DNA of 61,704 nucleotides, from NCBI GenBank assembly GCA_016785015.1, contig JADHTJ010000010.1:1-61704 (forward strand), given 5' to 3'. The stretch's first letter is position 1, and each line of letters starts with the position of its first letter. Origin of the DNA: Anaerolineales bacterium. Its GTDB lineage: Bacteria > Chloroflexota > Anaerolineae > Anaerolineales > UBA11858. Under the pieces are notes generated by a model. It was not told the origin of the DNA, ran no database searches, and saw nothing but the letters and a program-made list of their open reading frames with translations. Shown here in pieces: positions 16,534 through 24,210 of the stretch. The position numbers were made by a program, and so were the translations under genes.

Positions 16534-18132
16534 TTACGATGTTACTAACTCCTGGATCCCTTCAGCAAGTCGGGCAGCAGCTTCCTCATCTGAAATGGCC
16601 TCGATTCTCAAATGTGGTTCGACAGAAGCGGAAATAGCCGTCTGTTCCAAAGCATGAGCAAATAAACGCAGTTTCCTGTGTTCAATCCGATACCCTGTGC
16701 GGATGATATCTATCGCATCCACACAACTTTCAACCGTATCAATCCTAAATGTGCCTTCACATCCCCTGTACCAGGGATATCCAAAAAGCAAAACCGGCTT
16801 ACCGCGGAATAATGCCTCCCACCCTACAGTGCCTGTTACCGCAGCAACGGCCTGTGCGCCATCGATCAGATCGTATGAGTTTATCGGCATTGGAACCAAG
16901 GAAACATTGGGTTTACTCGCTAAATCATCATAAAAAACTTTTGATCGTCCGCTTTGGGCGCGGTGGAACTTTGATGGTGAAAATCCAAATGGATGATCTT
17001 TCACGTAAATATGCCATCCTGCTGGAACTGTCTTCGAAAGCAAATCAACCATGAGATTCTGGTCAACATAAAACGATCCCATGGGAGATGTCGTACGCTC
17101 AGGCTGAAAACTCAATGCTACATAAATATAGGGGTGGTCAAAATCTACTTCACCTGCTAATCTGTGATAATGGCGAATGAGTTTGCGCATTTTGAGATGA
17201 GAACCCAATCTAAATTTCTTATATTGGAGCCAATTCATCTTCGAATTTTCTAATTTTTTGTGTCTCTGTTTTAGATAATTGGGTGGAGGGCGGAATCTAG
17301 AGAGCCAAATTCTTCTTTGCTTCTCAAAATAATCGCGGTAGCGTTTTACATCAATGAGCTTTTGGAATATGCTCTTCGATGGAGAACGCAATCCTTCATA
17401 AGGTTTTTCTTTGTATACTCGCCGAACATACTCTGGTGCGTCAAAATAAGATCCCTGTAATCCGTATAAAAATTCTTCCATGCCCTCCGAAAGGGGGACT
17501 GAATCAAACTGGTTCCCTTCAAGCAGCTTTGCATATAGCTTATTTATGTGCGTAGGCCCCATAAAATCATCCATAACGATCGTCATACCTCGCACAGGGA
17601 TACTCTCGAACATGATCGTTTTTATGCCCCGTGGTTTACAATACTCGTAGAGCATATAATCAAAAATTAAATGCGGGATAACATTAAATACAACAACATC
17701 TGGTTTGAGATCATCCAAAACCGTCTGCCAATATGTCATCTGCTTATGAAGTAGTCTTACACGATCATTGTAGCCAAACGACCCCAAGGCATCAATGCGA
17801 TCCATCATCCTGAGCAAAATTAATTGGCTTGCCGCATAATCAGTGATAATTCTGGTGTCAATCGGTTTGATGGCTCGGGAAATGTATTCGCCCGCAGGAA
17901 GGCCTTTGATGGCATCAAATACTGAATGGAAAATCGCCTCAGGAAAATCGCGCCTGACCACATCCTTTGCTTGTGGCACCCCTACCCAATATACAGGTTC
18001 CCACCCATTATTCTTTGCTAAATGCTTAGCAAGGTACAACCAAAAAATTTCACCAAACCCGGAATAGATCGCTTTTACCATCGCTCTATCACCCCAATCT
18101 CCAGGAGTGTTCACACAATAGATCACCGTCAT
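16534..18132 (-). CDS. Capsule-polysaccharide transferase-like protein
   Basis: I start this gene at ATG 18132, giving MTVIYCVNTPGDWG and 532 residues; the open frame extends to 18183 but only deeper into wzt. Even so it overlaps wzt by 44 bases. The C-terminal half has YVKDHPFGFSPS, then LVPMPINSYDLIDGAQAVAAV and TGTVGWEALFRGKPVLLFG. This resembles the CMP-Kdo-type transferases of the KpsC/KpsS family, in which a TGTxGxEAL loop and a His-Pro pair bind the donor. A basic, aromatic-rich middle section (residues ~260-340) has no match I know. Placed between the exporter and the sialic-acid genes, it is the best candidate for a nonulosonic acid transferase or chain initiator. Confidence 0.65.
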   Translation of the reverse strand: MTVIYCVNTPGDWGDRAMVKAIYSGFGEIFWLYLAKHLAKNNGWEPVYWVGVPQAKDVVRRDFPEAIFHSVFDAIKGLPAGEYISRAIKPIDTRIITDYAASQLILLRMMDRIDALGSFGYNDRVRLLHKQMTYWQTVLDDLKPDVVVFNVIPHLIFDYMLYEYCKPRGIKTIMFESIPVRGMTIVMDDFMGPTHINKLYAKLLEGNQFDSVPLSEGMEEFLYGLQGSYFDAPEYVRRVYKEKPYEGLRSPSKSIFQKLIDVKRYRDYFEKQRRIWLSRFRPPPNYLKQRHKKLENSKMNWLQYKKFRLGSHLKMRKLIRHYHRLAGEVDFDHPYIYVALSFQPERTTSPMGSFYVDQNLMVDLLSKTVPAGWHIYVKDHPFGFSPSKFHRAQSGRSKVFYDDLASKPNVSLVPMPINSYDLIDGAQAVAAVTGTVGWEALFRGKPVLLFGYPWYRGCEGTFRIDTVESCVDAIDIIRTGYRIEHRKLRLFAHALEQTAISASVEPHLRIEAISDEEAAARLAEGIQELVTS

Positions 18133-19345
18133 TGGGATGGAGAGGCACTTTGCCGCTGCCGTAAAAATCACCTCCCACAACATCGAGTGTCACTGCGCGA
18201 ATGACACGATCCGCTTTGACACCATCAATATCAGCCCCAAGATCAATGAAGTATCGACCCGGTCGCAACGAAAAACGTGGGACACGACAAATAATTTTGC
18301 CTTCTTGAGGAAGCTCATTAAAACTTTGGGCTGTTAATTCCGTTCCGAGTCTCAACAAACCCTTAGTAAACGCATCCCGCAACCAGATCATGATACTGGC
18401 ATTCTGAATTTTTTCCGAATTGCATTGGAATTGAAGCACGAATTCAACAGCTTCGCCTGCAACTGCCGCTTCAACTGTAGAACCGTTTGATCCCCGCAAT
18501 TGAAAACCTGTGAAACGCAAGGCGCCACTGCCCTGTCGATCTTCCCGATCCGCAATTTCTGTGTGCCACTCCCCTTTTTCACTGGCGGTGATTAGATATT
18601 CTTGAACAACGTGATCGACATCGCCGTCAACGAGTGCTTTGCCCCCATCAAGTAACACAGCCCGTGTACAAAGATTTTTGATCGCACCCATATTGTGGCT
18701 GACAAAGATGACTGTACGTCCGCTTTCCGCTACTTCAGACATCTTACCCAGAGATTTCTTCTGGAAAGAGGCATCACCGACTGCAAGTACCTCATCAACC
18801 AGTAGAATTTCAGGGTCCAAATGCGCTGCCACAGCAAAGGCCAGCCTCACAGCCATACCACTCGAATAACGTTTGACAGGCGTTTCGATGAATTTGCTCA
18901 CACCGGAGAATTCGACAATTTGGTCAAATTTACGATCAATCTCTGCCTTACGCATCCCCAATATAGCACCACTCAGATAGATATTCTCACGTCCCGTAAG
19001 CTCTGTGTGGAAACCTGTGCCCACTTCCAATAACGATCCCACCCGCCCGAAAATATCGGCAAATCCGTGGGTCGGTTCCGTAATGCGCGATAAAATCTTC
19101 AACAATGTGCTCTTCCCAGCACCATTGCGCCCGATCAATCCAATAACTTCCCCTTCATGAACATCAAAGGATACATCATTGAGTGCCCATATTTCTTGTT
19201 TTTTGGAAGATGTAGTCCGACGTAATGGATTCTTAGCAAAATTTACCAGATCTTCTTGCAATGTGCGCGACGCTGCGCCCCCAGTTGTTGGGTCAATGCG
19301 ATAAACTTTGCTTATATTTTGAATACTAATTGCAAGATCAGACAT
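18089..19345 (-). CDS. wzt: Polysaccharide ABC exporter, ATP-binding subunit
   Basis: Powers export of a completed lipid-linked glycan. The nucleotide-binding domain has Walker A GRNGAGKST, the signature YSSGMAVRLAFAVA, Walker B PEILLVDEVLAVGD and the switch His in FVSHNMG. N-terminal ISIQNISKVYRI is typical of Wzt/TagH proteins. Beyond residue ~245 there is an extra domain of about 170 residues (GSGALRFTGFQLRG onward, ending FYGSGKVPLHP), matching Wzt carbohydrate-binding C-terminal domains that recognise the glycan end. Its ATG overlaps the wzm stop by one base. The presence of the C-terminal domain implies chain-end recognition specific to this glycan. Confidence 0.93.
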   Translation of the reverse strand: MSDLAISIQNISKVYRIDPTTGGAASRTLQEDLVNFAKNPLRRTTSSKKQEIWALNDVSFDVHEGEVIGLIGRNGAGKSTLLKILSRITEPTHGFADIFGRVGSLLEVGTGFHTELTGRENIYLSGAILGMRKAEIDRKFDQIVEFSGVSKFIETPVKRYSSGMAVRLAFAVAAHLDPEILLVDEVLAVGDASFQKKSLGKMSEVAESGRTVIFVSHNMGAIKNLCTRAVLLDGGKALVDGDVDHVVQEYLITASEKGEWHTEIADREDRQGSGALRFTGFQLRGSNGSTVEAAVAGEAVEFVLQFQCNSEKIQNASIMIWLRDAFTKGLLRLGTELTAQSFNELPQEGKIICRVPRFSLRPGRYFIDLGADIDGVKADRVIRAVTLDVVGGDFYGSGKVPLHPNDGDLLCEHSWRLG

Positions 19346-20202
19346 CAGATCACATCCGCAAAACCGCGTTCAACTCGGCGGAATACTAAGGCGCCAAGGG
19401 CGAAAACTACCAATCCAGCTGCAAGGGAAATTCCAAAAGAAATCCAGGAAAACTCGCCTTGTCCCAACAAAGCCCAACGGAACCCTTCAATAATCCCCAC
19501 CATTGGGTTTAGAGAATACAGTGCCATCCATTGATCTGGCACAATGCTGCTGGCGTATGCAACCGGTGATGCATACATCCAGGCCTGGATCAAGAACGGT
19601 AAAGCATAAATAAAATCACGATAGTGAACACTAAATGCTGAAATCCAAAAACTTACACCGATAGCAATCAACAAATTTACAAAAACCAATCCGGGGATCG
19701 CTAACAAATTCCAGGTCAGCGGCACCTTATAAATCAAAAATAGGACACTGATTGATACCAAACCAACTAAAAAATCTACAAGTACGGAAATGGAGCTTGA
19801 AATCGGCAATATCAGACGCGGGAAATAAACCTTGGAAATCATCTCCCGGCCGCTCACCAGGCTGCTACCTGCTCGTTGAAGAGATTGCGCAAATAGTGTC
19901 CAAGGCAATGTACCTGCAAATGCAAATAACAAATAGGGCGAATCATCTGAAGGTAATTTTGCCAACACCCCAAAAATGACGGCGAATATACCGGATGTCA
20001 AAATCGGCTGTAATATCACCCATGTGACGCCCAACGCGGTTTGCTTATAGCGCAACTTCACATCTCGCATGGCCAGTATCCAAAACAGGTCGCGAAACGA
20101 CCATAATTCACGCAGACTTAATCCCGACCAACCGCGCGATCGCTGGATACGAACATGCCAAGATATTTTTTTGGAGCTTCCCTTATCTATTTTTTTCTTC
20201 AC
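19345..20202 (-). CDS. wzm: Polysaccharide ABC exporter, permease subunit
   Basis: An ABC-2 type permease with an N-terminal cytoplasmic helix (SLRELWSFRDLFWILAMRD) and about six membrane segments, pairing with the Wzt encoded next. I place the start at GTG 20202, giving 285 residues, which is normal for Wzm. The frame remains open to a GTG at 20307, but that would add 35 residues before VKKKIDKG and leave only 30 bases to the divergent acetyltransferase gene. A good promoter (TTGACA, 17 bases, CAGAAT) sits inside that extension. Neither GTG has a strong ribosome site, so the exact start is not proven. This gene heads a 15-gene run. Confidence 0.88.
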   Translation of the reverse strand: MKKKIDKGSSKKISWHVRIQRSRGWSGLSLRELWSFRDLFWILAMRDVKLRYKQTALGVTWVILQPILTSGIFAVIFGVLAKLPSDDSPYLLFAFAGTLPWTLFAQSLQRAGSSLVSGREMISKVYFPRLILPISSSISVLVDFLVGLVSISVLFLIYKVPLTWNLLAIPGLVFVNLLIAIGVSFWISAFSVHYRDFIYALPFLIQAWMYASPVAYASSIVPDQWMALYSLNPMVGIIEGFRWALLGQGEFSWISFGISLAAGLVVFALGALVFRRVERGFADVI

Positions 20203-20236
20203 GTGAAGTATCTTTTCATTCTGAATTTGGGTATGA

Positions 20237-20265
20237 ATTCTGTCACGAAGGCGAGCGGCTGTCAA
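20237..20265 (-). promoter_or_regulatory. Sigma70-like promoter before wzm
   Basis: On the minus strand TTGACA (20265-20260), a 17-base spacer and CAGAAT (20242-20237). The -35 is a perfect consensus and the -10 matches at four of six positions. It would start transcription near 20230, about 28 bases before the GTG at 20202, and supplies a promoter for the wzm-wzt-neuBCA run. Confidence 0.5.
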
Positions 20266-20337
20266 GTGAGATATGTTTCGCAGCGCGCTTGACAAACCAA
20301 ATACCACCTGGGAGAATTTACCTAAAGGATAAACAAT

Positions 20338-20898
20338 ATGTCAACAGGATCTTTCCCATTTCTGACAGGCGAAATAATAATCTTGCGACCACTATTCGAA
20401 AGTGATGCCGATGGACCTTACCCCACCTGGTTCAACGATGAGGAAGTCTGTTGGGGAAATGGGCACCACATATTTCCTTACACTCCTCAGGCAGCCAAAG
20501 AATATATCCAGAATGCAACGAAAACTCGGGAACATCTAATTCTCGCCATCGTTTCCAAAGACAATAATCGCCATATTGGAAATGTTGCCCTGCAAAAGAT
20601 CCATCCTATTTATCGTTCGGCAGAGTTCTCGATAATCATCGGTGACAAATCTACTTGGGGGCAAGGTGTTGGCAAAGAAGCTGGACGTTTGCTCTGTGAC
20701 CATGGCTTCCACGCATTAAATCTGCATAGAATTCATTGTGGAACATTCGCCAATAATACTGCAATGCAGCATCTGGCAGCTTATTTGGGGATGAAACAAG
20801 AAGGTGTGCGTCGTCAAGCCGCCTTCAAAGACGGTCAGTATCTGGATATTATCGAATATGGGGTGCTTAAATCTGAATACGAAGCCCACTGGGCTTGA
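20338..20898 (+). CDS. GNAT family N-acetyltransferase (RimJ/RimL type)
   Basis: Transfers an acetyl group from acetyl-CoA to an amine. Conserved features are IILRPL at the start, NRHIGNVALQKI and AEFSIIIGDKSTWGQGVGKEAGRLL, the acetyl-CoA pyrophosphate loop, then CGTFANNTAMQHLAAYLGMKQEG, typical of the RimJ/RimL branch. Protein N-terminal and sugar-amine acetyltransferases both occur in this branch. A ribosome site AAAGGA precedes the ATG. It is the only plus-strand gene in the first 45 kb, divergent from wzm and end-to-end with asnB. A role in N-acetylating an amino sugar of the glycan is attractive but only inferred from position. Confidence 0.85.
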   Translation: MSTGSFPFLTGEIIILRPLFESDADGPYPTWFNDEEVCWGNGHHIFPYTPQAAKEYIQNATKTREHLILAIVSKDNNRHIGNVALQKIHPIYRSAEFSIIIGDKSTWGQGVGKEAGRLLCDHGFHALNLHRIHCGTFANNTAMQHLAAYLGMKQEGVRRQAAFKDGQYLDIIEYGVLKSEYEAHWA

Positions 20899-22791
20899 TT
20901 ACCTGAACGCACTTTCCGCCCATAAACCCAAAACAACCAAAGCATAAATCCTTTTGCCGTGATTTGCGCGGCCTGCGGCATGCTCATCCAAAAGCTGCTG
21001 GCGGGGTTGAGATTCAAACCATTGATCCAATGGACTTTGGGAATCCAGAATGATATCGTGCGCCCAATCGGCGAGTGGTCCTCGGAACCAGTCCCCTAAG
21101 GGGATACCAAATCCCTGCTTGCCCCTTGTGTGAACGCGTGATGGCAAATCTCGAGCAAAGGCCTTACGTAGCAAATACTTCCCCGTTCGTCCGCGTACTT
21201 TCATGTTTTCTGGCAAACGCGCCGCCCAGCTTGCGAGTTCATGATCCAAGAACGGCGAACGGCCCTCTAAAGAATGTGCCATGGTCATGCGGTCAGCTTT
21301 GACGAGCAAATCTCCCGGCAAATAGGAATGGATATCTGTAAAGAGGGTGCGATCCATGAAAGAGTCTGCAAAAGCTTCTTCAAACTTGTTGACGAGGAAG
21401 ATTTCCGCGGGGCGATCCCCAAATTGAGTACGGAATTCTTCACGCCAGAGATCCGCTTTCCAAGCTGGTGAGAAATAGGAACCCCAACGCAAAATACTGG
21501 CCCGCGGGTCAATGGACGCGAGCTGCTCAAGGCGTTTGAGTCCATCAACCAGGTTGCTTCCCACCGGGCTGTCTTTTCTGTTCGGTAGCATGCGCGTAAG
21601 GGCAGGAACCAGCTTCTCAGTCAGGATCACTGGTAACTTGGCATAGCGATTTGCCCAAGGATCCAACCAATAGCGGTGATATCCAGCAAAGGCTTCATCC
21701 CCTCCATCCCCATTCAAAGCCACGGTAACATGCTGCCGTGTCAAGCGCGCCAGATGATAAAGCGGCAGCGCCGAGGGGTCAGCAAGCGGCTCCCCAAAGT
21801 GGGTGATCAGCTTTGCAATCGTAGCTGGGATATCTCCAAAAGTGAGGGTGAATTCTTGATGATCGGTGTCATATCGTTCCGCTACTGCACGGGCATAGGG
21901 CAGCTCAGAAAACGAGGCTTCCTCAAAGCCAACTGAGAAGGTTTTCACCGGCAATGAGCTGGCCTGCGCCATCAGCGCCACAACAATACTGGAATCAATG
22001 CCACCACTGAGATGCGCACCCAAGGGTACGTCGCTGATCATGCGCATCACCACAGCATCTCGCATACGGAGGCGCAACTCCTCGATGAGCTCTTCTTCGG
22101 ATACTAACAATTTTGGTTCATATTCCAATTGCCAGTAACGTTCAACGTTTAATTGCCCTTGCTCAAAAGTTAGTTTATGTGCTGCCGGTAGTTTGAATAT
22201 CCCTTCATAAGGAGTATACGGCTCAGGTATATATTGCAGACTCAAGTACAGGTCAATCGCCGGGAGATGGATATTAGGCCGCGAGGGTAGGGCTTCTAAC
22301 AAACTGGATAATTCAGAACTGAAATAAAGCGTATCACCGCTCAAGGTGTAATAAAGTGGTTTTTGCCCTAGGCGGTCGCGGGCGATGAGTAAGCGCTGTT
22401 TTTTACTATCCCATAGCGCAAAGGCAAACTGCCCGCGTAAATATTGAATGCAATCGTCGCCGAAATCTTCATATAGGTGGACAATGCACTCGGTATCCGT
22501 CTGAGTGCGGAAATGGTGGCCGCGGGCTTCCAGATCAGCGCGTAAGGATGGGAAATTAAATATCTCTCCATTAAAGACGATCCACACTGATTCATCTTCG
22601 TTTGTAATTGGCTGATCCCCGGTGTTAAGATCAATAACCGCTAGACGGCGCATGGCTAACCCAATTCCTGGCGCAAAATAAAAACCATCACCATCCGGGC
22701 CGCGGTGAATTATGGTCGCATTCATAGCCTGCACCAATTCCCGGTCTACTGGGCGGTTATCTTGATGTGTTATTCCGCAAATTCCGCACAT
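20899..22791 (-). CDS. asnB: Asparagine synthase, glutamine-hydrolysing type
   Basis: A two-domain amidotransferase of 630 residues. The glutaminase domain starts with the nucleophile Cys2 in MCGICGI, with RGPDGDG and FNGEIFNF following. The synthetase domain has the PP-loop LSGGIDSSIVVAL, then GGDEAFAGYHRY and SLEGRSPFLDH. Catalytic residues look intact. Besides making asparagine, close relatives in surface-glycan clusters amidate uronic acids, and the neighbourhood makes that a real alternative. The gene is preceded by a palindromic repeat element and its stop codon touches that of the GNAT gene. Confidence 0.92.
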   Translation of the reverse strand: MCGICGITHQDNRPVDRELVQAMNATIIHRGPDGDGFYFAPGIGLAMRRLAVIDLNTGDQPITNEDESVWIVFNGEIFNFPSLRADLEARGHHFRTQTDTECIVHLYEDFGDDCIQYLRGQFAFALWDSKKQRLLIARDRLGQKPLYYTLSGDTLYFSSELSSLLEALPSRPNIHLPAIDLYLSLQYIPEPYTPYEGIFKLPAAHKLTFEQGQLNVERYWQLEYEPKLLVSEEELIEELRLRMRDAVVMRMISDVPLGAHLSGGIDSSIVVALMAQASSLPVKTFSVGFEEASFSELPYARAVAERYDTDHQEFTLTFGDIPATIAKLITHFGEPLADPSALPLYHLARLTRQHVTVALNGDGGDEAFAGYHRYWLDPWANRYAKLPVILTEKLVPALTRMLPNRKDSPVGSNLVDGLKRLEQLASIDPRASILRWGSYFSPAWKADLWREEFRTQFGDRPAEIFLVNKFEEAFADSFMDRTLFTDIHSYLPGDLLVKADRMTMAHSLEGRSPFLDHELASWAARLPENMKVRGRTGKYLLRKAFARDLPSRVHTRGKQGFGIPLGDWFRGPLADWAHDIILDSQSPLDQWFESQPRQQLLDEHAAGRANHGKRIYALVVLGLWAESAFR

Positions 22792-22812
22792 AAGAGAGTG
22801 TATAAGTAATTC

Positions 22813-22911
22813 ATGTTACACACACGTAGCGAGGTTTGCCTGGAATAGGGGGTGGGGGACAAAGCCCCCCCACCCCCTATTCCAGGAGATTCTCGTTAAG
22901 TTATGTAACAT
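22813..22911. repeat. Palindromic MITE-like element, copy 1
   Basis: A 99-base element between asnB and a GT4 gene. It begins ATGTTAC and ends GTAACAT. Inside is a perfect 20-bp stem (left arm from CCTGGAATAGGGG, right arm ending CCCCTATTCCAGG) closed by a short loop. The same outer and inner organisation is found at 41606-41702. No ORF or transposase is inside. It could be a mobile miniature element, a REP-type sequence or an mRNA hairpin in the asnB leader. Confidence 0.75.
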
Positions 22912-22933
22912 CAACAAGTAAATAGATTCCTAT

Positions 22934-24070
22934 TTACAGTTTACTGCTTCCTTTCTCAATCAAAGCTAGATATTGTTTCGCAACCCGGCTCCAGGAATAT
23001 TTGGCTTCAACATTCCGACGGCTGGCTGCTCCCATTTGCTCTCGTCTGAATGGATTTTCTAAAAGATCGACCAAAGCTTCGCGTAAAGCATTGGCATCTT
23101 CGGGAGAGAACAATAATCCATTCTCGCCGTCCGTCACCAGTTCTTCATTTCCTGCAATTTGTGATGCGATTATTGGCAAACCACATGCCATAGCTTCTAA
23201 CACTGCATTGGGCATGCCTTCATGCCTGGATGGGAAAACAAACAAATTGGCTTCCTGGAGTTGTCCCATCAAATCATCGCCATCTAACCAACACTTAAAG
23301 TGCACCCGATCTGAGATACCATACTCCTGAACTAACGACTGCAAAGCCTCTCGCTCTGGCCCATCCCCCACCAATGATAATTCCCACGGATGGGATTTCA
23401 AACCCTCCAGGGCTGCTAATAAGATATCAATCCCCTTTTGATAAACCAAACGCCCGACAAAAAGCAAGCGAGCCGGTTCCCAATCGCGCTTACTGAGGGA
23501 GTAGCGCTGTAAATCTACGCCATTGGGAATTATCGTAATGGGGGCATCAGAATCAAATGCTTGTGCCAGATTTTTTAATCCTGAACTATTGGCTACCAAC
23601 CCAGATGAGCGCCGCCAGATCAGCCGCAACAAGGGGGCTACAAGTTTATGATACAAAGCGAAATCATAGGGTCTGAACCCAGGAACATCGCCACCACGCA
23701 ATGACACGAAATATGGAACGCCCGAAAAAATATTCGCGCACCAAGCCGCTGCTCCGCAGGGGACACCAAAGAATGCAATAATCACATCAGGCTGCCATTT
23801 TCGCAATGACGCAATCGTCGAAATACTGCTGGCAACCATAAAGATGATCTGCTCTAGTGCGCTCGAGCGATCTAGTCTGCGGCGCAAAGCTTTTATGCGT
23901 ACGACATGCACCCCATCCTGACTCGTATAGCGCGGCAGATCCCCATAATGAACAGTCAACACGGTGACTTCTTGCCCAAGGTTCGCCAGTTCACGGGCTA
24001 TATTTGCACTGGCATTTCCAGCCCCACCCCCAATGGGTGGATATTCGCTATTGATAATCAGTATATTCAT
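22934..24070 (-). CDS. GT4 family glycosyltransferase
   Basis: A GT-B transferase of 378 residues. The N-terminal domain shows INSEYPPIGGGAGN and the C-terminal domain LLFVGRLVYQKGID, LVGDGPEREAL and the EX7E motif in HEGMPNAVLEAMACG, all intact. I prefer ATG 24070 (MNILIINSEYPP) to the upstream GTG at 24082 because the conserved N-terminus begins there; no strong ribosome site favours either. It is separated by 140 bases from the next 683-residue membrane-protein gene and by the palindromic element from asnB, so it may be transcribed on its own. Donor unknown. Confidence 0.88.
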   Translation of the reverse strand: MNILIINSEYPPIGGGAGNASANIARELANLGQEVTVLTVHYGDLPRYTSQDGVHVVRIKALRRRLDRSSALEQIIFMVASSISTIASLRKWQPDVIIAFFGVPCGAAAWCANIFSGVPYFVSLRGGDVPGFRPYDFALYHKLVAPLLRLIWRRSSGLVANSSGLKNLAQAFDSDAPITIIPNGVDLQRYSLSKRDWEPARLLFVGRLVYQKGIDILLAALEGLKSHPWELSLVGDGPEREALQSLVQEYGISDRVHFKCWLDGDDLMGQLQEANLFVFPSRHEGMPNAVLEAMACGLPIIASQIAGNEELVTDGENGLLFSPEDANALREALVDLLENPFRREQMGAASRRNVEAKYSWSRVAKQYLALIEKGSSKL

Positions 24071-24210
24071 TTGTTCGTGCACGCCATTAAGACTTCGAAA
24101 TTCTCATCAGACAATTCAGTAGATAGATTTTCAGCATTCCAAATAGATTTTGCTTCAAAAGCCGTTATGGAGACTTCCGAAGTCTGCTCAGAGCATATTG
24201 ATACTTGCGA

